Assembly: GCF_027111315.2 (NCBI RefSeq)
Contig: NZ_CP114289.2
Coordinates: 2,852,001 to 2,916,000, forward strand
Origin: Flavobacterium limnophilum
GTDB taxonomy: Bacteria > Bacteroidota > Bacteroidia > Flavobacteriales > Flavobacteriaceae
DNA: 64,000 nucleotides
Direction of reading: 5' to 3'
The notes beneath the pieces were generated by a model. The model was not told the DNA's origin. It was given only the letters and a program-made list of their open reading frames with translations, and ran no database searches. The translations under genes and the position numbers were made by a program. This document shows positions 26,050 through 34,434 of the stretch, one piece after another (positions within the stretch are counted from its first letter, which is position 1; each line of letters opens with the position of its first letter).

Positions 26050-26268
26050 TTAAATACTCAACCGGAATTCCTCGATTACGGGATTTGCCTTTGCAAAATC
26101 GGTTTCCTGGATAAACAATTCAACTGCTTGTCCAGAATTTCCGAATCCTGCCAATCTCGCCGATTGAATATTATTTTTCAAAACCGTTTCCACCCCTGCT
26201 TCTTCAATTTTTCCCTGCAAAGCCAAAGCCAAAACCTCGCTTCCAGAAAACACCTTCATTAATCCCAT
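26050..26268 (-). CDS. DUF2007 small protein (putative signal-transducing protein)
   Basis: This 72-residue protein (start ATG at 26268; the longer frame begins with TTG) carries the DUF2007 pattern: VFSGSEVLALALQGKIEEAG, split here as VFSGSEVLAL and ALQGKIEEAG, then VETVLKNN and a hydrophobic AVELFIQE strand. The family has been linked to PII-like folds and binding of small ligands, but no function is proven. It precedes the toxin-antitoxin pair in the same direction. Confidence 0.72.
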   Translation of the reverse strand: MGLMKVFSGSEVLALALQGKIEEAGVETVLKNNIQSARLAGFGNSGQAVELFIQETDFAKANPVIEEFRLSI

Positions 26269-26349
26269 AATTTTGTTTATTGTTTGTTGTTTTGATTGCA
26301 ATATTCTTCTTTACAATTATTAAAACTGAATACTGCGACTAAATACTTA

Positions 26350-27039
26350 TTACTCCTCTTCTTGATCGTCTTCGTCCTCTTCTAAATCTTCATCTTCTTC
26401 AAAATCCTCGTCTTCATCATCCTCGCCTTCCTCAAAATCGAATTCAAAAGGCTCCACCAACATTTTGTCGGCCAAGATTTCCATTCTTTCCGTGAAGACA
26501 TCCGAGAAAATAATGCGCTGGGTTTTGGCAATGCTGTTTGAAATACGCATAATTTTGATCTCGTGACGCAACTTCAAAATAGGATCGGCATCATCCAGAA
26601 TAAACATTCGCAATCGATTCACGTTGTATCCTGCTGTACTGAATAAATCGTTCAATTTGTTGGGAGTACCAATCAAAACATCGATTCCTGTGGAAATATA
26701 ATTCTTGTCATAATCTGTATCGCCTTTGTCGTGAACACCATATACTTCCAAACCTGAATTTTTTCCGTATTTTTCAAAAAGTGCTACCATTTCCAATACC
26801 TTGGTTTTATCCTCCACAATAATCAAGGCACGAGGCGATTCTTCGGTGGCTCCAGCCAATTTCTGGATCACGTTGATGACTATTGTCGTTGTTTTTCCGC
26901 TTCCATTCGGTGCAATGACGATACAATCGGCACCACTTTTCAGGGTCGAAAATGTTTCTTGCTGCATCTCGTTGGCTTCGGTCAAACCGTTTTCAACAAG
27001 GTTTTCTTGCAGGTTTTCGTTTATTTTTTTTAGTTTCAT
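26350..27039 (-). CDS. single-domain DEAD-box-like ATPase with an acidic tail
   Basis: This 229-residue protein contains only the first RecA-like domain of a DEAD-box helicase. It has Q-motif-like ANEMQQETF, Walker A APNGSGKTT (motif I), GTPNKL (Ib), LDDADP replacing DEAD (motif II), and FSD in place of SAT (motif III). The second RecA domain with motifs IV-VI is absent. The last 35 residues are almost pure Asp/Glu. Without domain 2 it cannot act as a normal helicase. It may bind RNA in an ATP-dependent way or regulate another helicase. The ORF is intact and closed by a stop, so this is not a frameshift. Confidence 0.78.
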   Translation of the reverse strand: MKLKKINENLQENLVENGLTEANEMQQETFSTLKSGADCIVIAPNGSGKTTTIVINVIQKLAGATEESPRALIIVEDKTKVLEMVALFEKYGKNSGLEVYGVHDKGDTDYDKNYISTGIDVLIGTPNKLNDLFSTAGYNVNRLRMFILDDADPILKLRHEIKIMRISNSIAKTQRIIFSDVFTERMEILADKMLVEPFEFDFEEGEDDEDEDFEEDEDLEEDEDDQEEE

Positions 27040-27129
27040 TTGTTATGATTGAAATATTAAAAAATCGAAAATTGAAAGATTTATTGTTTTTATTAACCTT
27101 TCAATTTTTCAATCATTAAATCATTAAAT

Positions 27130-28293
27130 TTATTTTGAAGCAAACAATTGCACGTCGCTTTCCGATATTTCGTTTCCACCCAGGATAATCAATCGTTCCA
27201 CCACGTTTCTGAGTTCGCGGATGTTTCCCGTCCAATCATATTCTTGCAACAATTTTACCGCTTCTTTGGAGAAATGCTTTACCGCAGTTCCTTGTTCGGA
27301 AGCAATTTTTTCGGCAAAATGCGAAATCAACAACGGAATATCATCTCTTCTTTCATTCAACGAAGGAACATTTATCAAGATTACTGCCAATCGATGGTAC
27401 AAATCCTCGCGGAATCGTCCTTCGGCAATTTCTTTTTTCAGGTCTTTGTTGGTGGCTGCAATGACACGAACATCGACTTTGATGTCTTTGTCTGCACCGA
27501 CTCTGGTAATCATGTTTTCCTGTAAAGCTCTTAACACTTTGGCTTGGGCCGAAAGACTCATATCACCAATTTCATCCAGAAAAATGGTTCCTTTATCTGC
27601 CGCTTCAAATTTTCCGGCTCGATCTTTCACTGCCGAGGTAAAGGCGCCTTTCACGTGACCAAACAGTTCGCTTTCTATCAATTCGCTTGGAATCGCGGCA
27701 CAGTTTACTTCGACTAACGGGAAACTGGCTCTTTGGCTTTTTTCGTGCAATTGATGGGCAACCAACTCTTTTCCGGTTCCGTTGGGCCCCGTGATTAAAA
27801 CCCTGGCTTCGGTTTGTGCCACCTTTTCAATCATCAGTTTGATTCGATTGATGGGTTCGCTTTCGCCAATCATTTCGTAGTTCTTGCTGACTTTTTTCTT
27901 CAGGATTTTATTCTCGACCACCAATTGTTTTTTGTCCAGGGCATTGCGAACAGTGTTCAACAACCGATTCAAATCTGGTGGTTTCGAAATGTAATCGAAA
28001 GCACCCAAACGCATCGTTTGGATAGCGGTTTCCATGTCGCCGTGACCGGAAATCATGACCATCGGAATTTCGGGTTTTATTTTTTTGACGGCTTCCAATA
28101 CTTCCACACCGTCCATTTTGGGCATCTTGATGTCGCACAAAACGAGGTCGTAGTCGTTGTTTTTAATTTTCTCCAAACCTGCGACACCATCTTCGGCATC
28201 TTCTACAATATAAGTATCACTTTCTTCTGAAAGTATTTTGGCCAACACTCTTCGAATAGCAGCTTCGTCTTCTATGATAAGTATTTTACTCAT
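27130..28293 (-). CDS. sigma-54-dependent response regulator lacking a DNA-binding domain
   Basis: This 387-residue protein has a receiver domain (residues 1-120, phospho-acceptor Asp in LVLCDIKMP) and a sigma-54 interaction AAA+ domain (about 140-380). Its motifs are Walker A TGPNGTGKE, the L1 loop GAFTSA where GAFTGA is usual, Walker B TIFLDEIGD, and the arginine-finger region. It ends at SESDVQLFASK without the C-terminal Fis-type helix-turn-helix. It may activate from solution or be recruited by another protein. No histidine kinase is adjacent. Confidence 0.86.
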   Translation of the reverse strand: MSKILIIEDEAAIRRVLAKILSEESDTYIVEDAEDGVAGLEKIKNNDYDLVLCDIKMPKMDGVEVLEAVKKIKPEIPMVMISGHGDMETAIQTMRLGAFDYISKPPDLNRLLNTVRNALDKKQLVVENKILKKKVSKNYEMIGESEPINRIKLMIEKVAQTEARVLITGPNGTGKELVAHQLHEKSQRASFPLVEVNCAAIPSELIESELFGHVKGAFTSAVKDRAGKFEAADKGTIFLDEIGDMSLSAQAKVLRALQENMITRVGADKDIKVDVRVIAATNKDLKKEIAEGRFREDLYHRLAVILINVPSLNERRDDIPLLISHFAEKIASEQGTAVKHFSKEAVKLLQEYDWTGNIRELRNVVERLIILGGNEISESDVQLFASK

Positions 28294-28356
28294 TTGTTTT
28301 TGGGGTTAATTACTTATTCGTTTAACCGATTAATCAGTTAAACAATTAAACTTCTA

Positions 28357-29673
28357 TTAATATTTCAACCATTTATACAATTCTTTCCATGTAGGTTTTT
28401 TGCCGTACATCAATATTCCTACTCGGTATATTTTGGATGCAAACCAAACCACGAAAAAGAAGGTTGCAAATAGTATGGTAACGGAAACGGCAATTTGCCA
28501 CCAAGGCACGCCAAACGGAATTCGCATCAGCATCACGATGGGCGACGTAAGAGGAATCATCGAAAATACGGTGGCAATTGTCCCGTGTGGATCGTTGATG
28601 ACGGTAAAAAATCCGATGTAAACTGCCAAAACCAACGGCATTATTATTGGCAAAAGAAACTGTTGCGAATCGGTTTCACTGTCCACCGCAGCCCCAATGG
28701 CAGCATAAAACGAACTGTACAAAAAATAGCCTCCAATGAAATAAATCACGAAGCTAAAAAGGATTGTGGCAATGGGCAATCCCCATAATTCACTAATATA
28801 CATTTGTGCCATTCCTGCAAATTCTTGATGAGCTTCTTTGACTATCGAAGGCGGAATTTTTGCCGCCGGACTGGCATCGATACCGAAAAATGTGGAAGCA
28901 GCCACCATTAATACTAATCCGAGAATGGCCCAAATAAAGAATTGCAGTAATCCGGCCAAGGATGTTCCTATAATTTTTCCCATCATCAACTGGAACGGTT
29001 TTACCGAGGAAATAATGATTTCGACAATGCGATTGGTTTTTTCTTCGATAACGCTGCGCATGACCATGTTGCCATAAATAATGATGAACATCATGATGAG
29101 ATACCCGAATGCGCCTCCAATGGCAATCTTGATCTCGTTGAGCCCTTTTAAACTTTGCTCTCCCGATGCTTTGGTCAGGCTTATGTTGACTTTGGCTTGG
29201 GCATTTTGTATCGCCAAAGTGTCCAGTTTGGCTTTCTCGAAGTTGTTCTTGGTTAGTTTTTTGGCAACTATGTCTTGGAGGTTTTCGATAAATGAAATAC
29301 TGGGACTTTCGTTGGAGATAAATTGGATTTTGTTTTCCAAATCTTTGTCTTTGTCCACTTTTGGAATATAAAGAAGTCCTTCGTAACTCTCGCTGGTGAT
29401 GCTGTCTTTCAAGAATTTAACATCAATCATGGACAAATCATGATAAACATATTCCCCGTTCTTGCCGTTCAGTGCCTTGAATTCATTGACGAACAAACCG
29501 GTTTCGTCGTTGATGGCCACCCGTTTTGTATCGGCTTTCATCGTACTCAAATACCCCACAAATGCCGCTATTCCAACAAAAAGAAATGGACTCAAAAAGG
29601 TCATTACAATAAATGATTTATTGCGCACTTTGGCTACAAATTCTCTTTTTATTATTAGTGATATGATGCTCAT
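28357..29673 (-). CDS. ABC transporter permease (NatB-like ABC-2 family)
   Basis: This 438-residue inner-membrane protein has an N-terminal helix, a large extracytoplasmic domain (about residues 45-190) and about five C-terminal helices. YGNMVMRSVIEEKTNR near 210 is the usual ABC-2/NatB landmark. Together with the ATPase gene 30 bases upstream it would form an exporter of the NatAB type, historically linked to sodium or drug export. The substrate is not determinable here. Confidence 0.86.
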   Translation of the reverse strand: MSIISLIIKREFVAKVRNKSFIVMTFLSPFLFVGIAAFVGYLSTMKADTKRVAINDETGLFVNEFKALNGKNGEYVYHDLSMIDVKFLKDSITSESYEGLLYIPKVDKDKDLENKIQFISNESPSISFIENLQDIVAKKLTKNNFEKAKLDTLAIQNAQAKVNISLTKASGEQSLKGLNEIKIAIGGAFGYLIMMFIIIYGNMVMRSVIEEKTNRIVEIIISSVKPFQLMMGKIIGTSLAGLLQFFIWAILGLVLMVAASTFFGIDASPAAKIPPSIVKEAHQEFAGMAQMYISELWGLPIATILFSFVIYFIGGYFLYSSFYAAIGAAVDSETDSQQFLLPIIMPLVLAVYIGFFTVINDPHGTIATVFSMIPLTSPIVMLMRIPFGVPWWQIAVSVTILFATFFFVVWFASKIYRVGILMYGKKPTWKELYKWLKY

Positions 29674-29703
29674 TTCTTGATTTGGGATTTAGGATTTTTT
29701 GAA

Positions 29704-30645
29704 TTAGGATTTACCTAAAAAATTACTTTCGCTTACTGTTTGTATAAAAATATCGGTGACACTCGGGATTTTTTCCATAAAATGGGTTACTTGTCCTCTT
29801 TGAACCAGAATGTTGAGCAATTCGTTTGGAACTGCATTTCCGAGTTGGATTTCAAGTTTTAATTCGTTGTTGAGCGATTTGAAATTGGTTTGACCCACCT
29901 TGAATTTCTGGGTAATGTCATACATCAATCCTTCCACATTGTCTGACAGGATGCCAACTTCAAAACTATTGGTCCTGAATTGACGTTTTACGTCGTCAAG
30001 CCTTCCTTCGATTAATTTATTCGATTTGTGAATCAAGGCAATATGGTCGCACAATTCTTCAACGCTTTCCATTCGATGCGTGGAGAAAATGATGGTGGAA
30101 CCTTGTTTTTGCAATTCCAGGATTTCATCTTTGATAATATTGGCATTCACGGGGTCAAAACCAGAAAAAGGTTCGTCAAAAATCAGCAATTTGGGTTTGT
30201 GCAAAACGCAAACCACGAACTGCACTTTTTGTGCCATTCCCTTGGAAAGTTCGTGTATTTTCTTGTTCCACCACCCTTGAATTTCCAATCTTTCGAACCA
30301 ATATTCCAGTTGTATTTTGGCTTCAGCTTTGGAGAGTCCTTTCATTTGGGCCAAATACAGGCATTGCTCTCCCACTTTCATGGTCTTGTACAAACCGCGT
30401 TCTTCGGGTAAATAACCAATATATTGAACGTGTTCTCGACTTAATTTTTCACCATTAAAAATAATCTCGCCACTATCGGGCATCGTAATTTGGTTGATGA
30501 TTCGGATAAGGGATGTTTTTCCGGCTCCATTGGGGCCAAGAAGCCCGTAAATACTTCCTTTGGGAATCGTTAGTGAAACTTCATTAAGCGCAACATAATC
30601 ACCGTATTTCTTGACTACATTTTTTACTTCAAGTAAGTTGCCCAT
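29704..30645 (-). CDS. ABC transporter ATP-binding protein (NatA-like)
   Basis: This 313-residue ATPase has Walker A GPNGAGKTS (about residue 37), a Q-loop region near IGYLPEERGLY, the signature LSKGMAQK instead of LSGGQ, Walker B LLIFDEPFSG and the H-loop STHRM. A C-terminal extension of about 90 residues follows, as in NatA-type exporter ATPases. The YLPEERGLY motif is typical of this subfamily. It is cotranscribed with the permease just downstream. Confidence 0.88.
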   Translation of the reverse strand: MGNLLEVKNVVKKYGDYVALNEVSLTIPKGSIYGLLGPNGAGKTSLIRIINQITMPDSGEIIFNGEKLSREHVQYIGYLPEERGLYKTMKVGEQCLYLAQMKGLSKAEAKIQLEYWFERLEIQGWWNKKIHELSKGMAQKVQFVVCVLHKPKLLIFDEPFSGFDPVNANIIKDEILELQKQGSTIIFSTHRMESVEELCDHIALIHKSNKLIEGRLDDVKRQFRTNSFEVGILSDNVEGLMYDITQKFKVGQTNFKSLNNELKLEIQLGNAVPNELLNILVQRGQVTHFMEKIPSVTDIFIQTVSESNFLGKS

Positions 30646-30735
30646 GCTATTTTTTTGGTTTATTTCAATTGTCGGTCTTTATGACCTTGGGTTGGTAAAA
30701 ATAGTTAAATCGTGATAATAAGCTGTTAAATAAAA

Positions 30736-30772
30736 TAAAAAATCCCATCCCTGAATTGCAGGGATGGGAAAA
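30736..30772 (-). terminator. terminator of dnaJ
   Basis: TCCCATCCCTG pairs perfectly with CAGGGATGGGA around a five-base loop; on the minus strand it is followed by a T-rich run, 18 bases after the dnaJ stop. Confidence 0.85.
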
Positions 30773-30789
30773 TTTTTTATAATTCAAAA

Positions 30790-31911
30790 CTACGAGAACA
30801 TGTCTTTTACTTTTTCGAAAAAGGATTTGTCACTTTTTTCCGGATTGGGAACAAAATTATCGTCTTCCAAATTTTTCTCGAAAAACTGTTTTTGCTCTTT
30901 GTTGAGCGTTTTTGGTGTCCAAACATTGACGTGAACCAACAAATCGCCGGTTCCATAACCGTTGATGCTTGGAATTCCTTTTCCTTTGAGTCGAAGAATT
31001 TTTCCGGATTGAATTCCTTCTTCCAATTTGATTCTCACTTTTCCGTTTACGGCTTCAATGTCTTTCGAGATTCCGAGAACCGCTTCGGCAAAACTGATAT
31101 ACAAATCATAATGCAAGTTTTCACCTTCACGTTTCAAGAATTCGTGTTCGATTTCCTCGATGGCCACGATTAAATCTCCCGGAACGCTGTTTCCCGGCGC
31201 ATCGTTTCCTTTGTTGGAAACTTTCAATTGCATTCCGTCCACAACTCCTGCGGGGATTTTTATGGTTACCGTTTCGTCTTCCAGAATCATCCCTTGAGAA
31301 TCGGCTTCGGATGGTTTTTTGTCCAATATCTGGCCTGAACCTCCACAAGTGGGACAAGTGGATGCAGATTGCATACGACCCAAAATCGTGTTCGTCACGC
31401 GCATTACTTGACCTTGACCGTTACAGGTCGAACAGGTTTTATAAGAAACGCCCGGTGCTTGAACTTTACGTTTTACTTTTACTTTTTTCTCGACACCATT
31501 GGCAATTTCTTCCAATGTCAGTTTCACTTTGATGCGAAGGTTGCTTCCTTTCACGCGACGGGAACCGCCTCCGCCTCCGCCAAAACCACCGCCTCCACCG
31601 AAAGCGCTTCCGAAGATGTCGCCAAATTGGCTGAAAATGTCATCCATGTTCATGCCGCCATGATGACCGCCACCAAAACCTCCCGAACCATCAAAAGCTT
31701 GATGACCGTATTGATCGTATTTCGCTTTTTTCTGAGGATCGCTGAGTACTTCGTAGGCTTCGGCAGCCAATTTGAATTTCTCTTCTGCCTCGGCATTGCC
31801 CGGATTTTTGTCAGGATGGAACTCGAGTGCTTTTTTCCTGTATGCTTTTTTGATTTCGGCAGCATCGGCATTTTTGGAAATGCCCAGTATTTCGTAAAAA
31901 TCTTTTTTCAT
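30790..31911 (-). CDS. dnaJ: chaperone DnaJ with a reduced zinc-finger domain
   Basis: This 373-residue Hsp40 has a J domain (residues 1-70, HPDKNPG with the HPD motif) and a Gly/Phe region ([10 protein letters not shown] and a poly-Gly stretch). Its zinc region carries only two CxxCxGxG repeats (CSTCNGQG and CPTCGGSG), and substrate-binding beta domains follow. Standard DnaJ has four repeats forming two zinc sites; here one pair is replaced by a non-cysteine loop ([11 protein letters not shown]). It works with DnaK and GrpE in protein folding. The start at 31911 (MKKDFYE) fits the family. grpE lies 36 bases upstream in the same operon. Confidence 0.94.
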   Translation of the reverse strand: MKKDFYEILGISKNADAAEIKKAYRKKALEFHPDKNPGNAEAEEKFKLAAEAYEVLSDPQKKAKYDQYGHQAFDGSGGFGGGHHGGMNMDDIFSQFGDIFGSAFGGGGGFGGGGGGSRRVKGSNLRIKVKLTLEEIANGVEKKVKVKRKVQAPGVSYKTCSTCNGQGQVMRVTNTILGRMQSASTCPTCGGSGQILDKKPSEADSQGMILEDETVTIKIPAGVVDGMQLKVSNKGNDAPGNSVPGDLIVAIEEIEHEFLKREGENLHYDLYISFAEAVLGISKDIEAVNGKVRIKLEEGIQSGKILRLKGKGIPSINGYGTGDLLVHVNVWTPKTLNKEQKQFFEKNLEDDNFVPNPEKSDKSFFEKVKDMFS

Positions 31912-31947
31912 TTTCAATTAAGGATTTAGGAATTGGGATTTTCGAAA

Positions 31948-32538
31948 TTAGTTTCCGATTACAACTTTTGGAAAACGAATAATTTTATCTCCCAATTTAT
32001 ATCCTTTTTCTATGACATCAACGACTTTTCCTTTCATGTTTGGAGCGGGAATCTGTGTGATTGCTTCGGCAAAGTCGGCATCAAAAGCGTCACCGGCCTT
32101 AACCGGAACTTCTTCCAATCCTTTGGAAACAAGGGTACTCTTTAGCTTTTCTTGGATAAGCTCCACTCCTTGAATCAAAACATTGTCATCCGTTTTTTTT
32201 ATTTCTGTCAATGCTCTGTCAAAATCATCCAAAACCGGAAGTAACGCTAACAACACATCTTGGTTGGCAGTTTTGAACAACTCGATGCGCTCTTTGGCAG
32301 TTCTTCTTTTGAAATTTTCAAATTCGGCGAACAACCTCAAAAACTTGTCCTTTTCAGAAGCCAAATCTTGAGATAGTTGCTCTTCTCTTGATATTTCTTC
32401 TACTCTTTCTTCGATTCCTGAATCTAGAGTATCAGAATCAATTTCATTGTTTTCAATTGGCGTTTGATCAACAATTTCGTCATTTATCGTATTTTCGGTC
32501 GTCATCCTTGTATTATTTTTAAAAAAATTTTTAAACAT
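31948..32538 (-). CDS. grpE: nucleotide exchange factor GrpE
   Basis: GrpE releases ADP from DnaK. The protein has the long N-terminal helix (LSQDLASEKDKFLRLFAEFENFKRRT, read as LASEKDKFLRLFAEFENF and KRRT). The C-terminal beta domain has the typical PAPNMKGKVVDVIEKGYKLGD (split as MKGKVVDVIEKGY and KLGD) and ends in RFPKVVIGN. The N-terminal 50 residues are acidic and variable. I chose the ATG at 32538 (196 residues); the ATG at 32505 (185 residues) is equally possible. It precedes dnaJ in a heat-shock operon. Confidence 0.9.
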   Translation of the reverse strand: MFKNFFKNNTRMTTENTINDEIVDQTPIENNEIDSDTLDSGIEERVEEISREEQLSQDLASEKDKFLRLFAEFENFKRRTAKERIELFKTANQDVLLALLPVLDDFDRALTEIKKTDDNVLIQGVELIQEKLKSTLVSKGLEEVPVKAGDAFDADFAEAITQIPAPNMKGKVVDVIEKGYKLGDKIIRFPKVVIGN

Positions 32539-32811
32539 CTTTTTTATTCTTTTCAGTTGATTGCAAAAGTACTGCCAAAACTTGTAAATTGTCAAATTGT
32601 CACCTCTTAAAATAAAATTTTTAGCATTTATAATAAAAATACAAAACAATGATTTTCAGAATATGGAAAAAAATTTAATAAAATTTTAAGACTATCACGA
32701 TTTAGTTTGTATAAATTTGTGAATGATATGTTCTAGATTAGATTTTAAATACAAATTTTAAGGTTAGCTTCTAGGCTTCTAAATAATTATTAATTCACCG
32801 ACCTTATATTA

Positions 32812-32850
32812 AAAAAAGCTTCGTTTTCAGCAAACGAAGCTTTTTTTATT
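32812..32850. terminator. terminator of the DUF4442 gene
   Basis: AAAGCTTCGTTT pairs with AAACGAAGCTTT around a five-base loop, with A- and T-runs outside, 17 bases after the DUF4442 stop on the minus strand. Confidence 0.83.
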
Positions 32851-32866
32851 CCAAATCCGTTTAAAA

Positions 32867-33325
32867 CTAGCCCTTTTTTAATCTGACACTCCACTCAAAT
32901 TCCATTTCGGATACTTGCTCCCCTTTTTCGTTGCTTCCAATGGATTTCATCCAAAAAGTTTGCCCTTCATCAGTAGCGATGGCTTCTTGGATGGCTTTGG
33001 TGGCCAATAATCTGTCGTTGCAGGTAAAAGTAATTCTTCCAGTGGCTTTTTTGGAAAAACTGCTCTTATTACTGGCGACCAACATCGAGATGTTTTTGCC
33101 ACTTTTCTGAATTTCCAGCATTACGAGAGCTCCTGTCGATAATTCGGCAGCCATGGCTTGAACGGCAAAATACATCGAGTTAAACGGGTTTTGATTGATC
33201 CAGCGGTGTTTGACCGTTACCACGCATTTATTTTCTTCAATTTGTTTGACCCTGACCCCACATATAAATGCGGAGGGCAATTTAAAAAACAAGAATTTAT
33301 TGAGACTCGATGCCGAAATTTTCAT
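32867..33325 (-). CDS. DUF4442 hotdog-fold protein (thioesterase-like)
   Basis: This 152-residue protein matches the DUF4442 hotdog family: VTVKHRWINQNPFNSMYFAVQAMAAEL, split as VTVKHRWINQNPFNSMYF and AVQAMAAEL, is its central helix-containing stretch. The fold is shared with acyl-CoA thioesterases, and the family may act on acyl-CoA or acyl carriers, but no activity is established. It is monocistronic with its own terminator. Confidence 0.78.
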   Translation of the reverse strand: MKISASSLNKFLFFKLPSAFICGVRVKQIEENKCVVTVKHRWINQNPFNSMYFAVQAMAAELSTGALVMLEIQKSGKNISMLVASNKSSFSKKATGRITFTCNDRLLATKAIQEAIATDEGQTFWMKSIGSNEKGEQVSEMEFEWSVRLKKG

Positions 33326-33520
33326 TTGAGTTGTATTTATTTATGTAAAAATAACGAAAAAAAACTTCAAATTAGAATAGAAATTTCATTTTATCAAAAC
33401 ACCTGAAACAACACTGCTGTTAGATATTTCTACTGAAAAATAAGCACTTACAACAATTCAATATGTTAATACTTTGTTAATATTAAGTACTATGCGATAC
33501 AAGATACCGTCTTTTAGCCA

Positions 33521-33528
33521 TATATTTG
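33521..33528 (+). promoter_or_regulatory. Bacteroidota -7 element (TATATTTG)
   Basis: TATATTTG matches TAnnTTTG and lies 29 bases before the DUF4870 start codon. No good -33 element is visible. Confidence 0.45.
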
Positions 33529-33557
33529 CATAAGAAATTACTATATACTTTTAAACT

Positions 33558-34013
33558 ATGGAAACAACGAACGAAAAAAACTTGGCCGCATTTACTCATT
33601 TAAGTACATTAAGTCAATATTGCATCCCGTTTGGGAATTATATTTTTCCTATTTTGATCTGGAGTTCAAAAAAAGACCAATCCGAATTTATAGATCATCA
33701 CGGAAAGCAAGCTCTTAATTTCCAATTGAGTATGTTTTTGTACACCTTGACGCTTGGCTTGATTGCCTTGCCAATAATCTTGACTACAATTTTCAGTAAT
33801 ATCCCTTTAAATGCCATAATCAATGACGACGATTTTATAATTAATAATTTTAGCGTAGAAAATATTAGCGGAATTATAATTGTTGCAACAGTTGCCATTT
33901 TTATGTTCATTGGTTTGAAGGTTGCGGAATTCTTCTTGATAATTTATGCTTCGCTAAAAGCATCAAATGGAGAAAAATACAGGTATCCGTTAACGATTCC
34001 TTTCATTAAATAA
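33558..34013 (+). CDS. DUF4870 membrane protein
   Basis: This 151-residue protein starts with a cytoplasmic segment (NLAAFTHLSTLSQYC) typical of DUF4870 and has three membrane helices, with the conserved DHHGKQALNFQLS loop (about residues 50-62) before helix 2. The family is of unknown function. It lies 85 bases upstream of the PadR-PspC-DUF2807 operon and in the same direction, and such proteins often accompany these genes. Confidence 0.82.
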   Translation: METTNEKNLAAFTHLSTLSQYCIPFGNYIFPILIWSSKKDQSEFIDHHGKQALNFQLSMFLYTLTLGLIALPIILTTIFSNIPLNAIINDDDFIINNFSVENISGIIIVATVAIFMFIGLKVAEFFLIIYASLKASNGEKYRYPLTIPFIK

Positions 34014-34021
34014 TCATCATC

Positions 34022-34057
34022 ACCCGAGCCAGAGGCGAACTGGCGAAGCAATCAAAA
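34022..34057 (+). repeat. dispersed intergenic repeat (CGAAGCAATC family)
   Basis: The sequence CCCGAGCCAGAGGCGAACTGG followed by CGAAGCAATC lies between the DUF4870 and PadR genes. It shares the CGAAGCAATC core with 15204-15240 and GCGAACTG with the tandem repeats near 63.5 kb. Confidence 0.4.
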
Positions 34058-34098
34058 AATGAACAGTTTTATTAAATCAAAAAACAAAAAAGAGAATC

Positions 34099-34428
34099 AT
34101 GAACATTGAAAACACGAAAGCCCAAATGCGCAAAGGTGTTCTTGAGTTCTGCATCCTGTCAGTATTAAAAGACAAAGAGGCATACACTTCAGAAATATTG
34201 GACACCTTGAAAAACGCAAAATTATTGGTTGTGGAGGGAACGGTTTATCCGCTGCTCACCCGATTGAAAAACGACGGATTACTCAACTATCGTTGGGAAG
34301 AATCATTGTCGGGACCGCCAAGAAAATACTATGGCCTTACCGAAATTGGACACACCTTTTTAAATGAATTAAATGGCACTTGGACGGAATTGTCCGATGC
34401 AGTAAACCTAATCACCAAACAAAAATAA
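34099..34428 (+). CDS. PadR-family transcriptional regulator
   Basis: This 109-residue winged-helix repressor has the PadR landmarks GVLEFCILSVL (residues 13-23), GTVYPLLTRLKNDGLL (about 50-66) and GPPRKYYGLTEIG (about 75-88). PadR proteins control membrane stress and efflux genes. It is the first gene of a tight operon: six bases separate it from the PspC-domain gene. It probably regulates that operon and responds to an envelope or small-molecule signal. Confidence 0.88.
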   Translation: MNIENTKAQMRKGVLEFCILSVLKDKEAYTSEILDTLKNAKLLVVEGTVYPLLTRLKNDGLLNYRWEESLSGPPRKYYGLTEIGHTFLNELNGTWTELSDAVNLITKQK

Positions 34429-34434
34429 AAAGTC

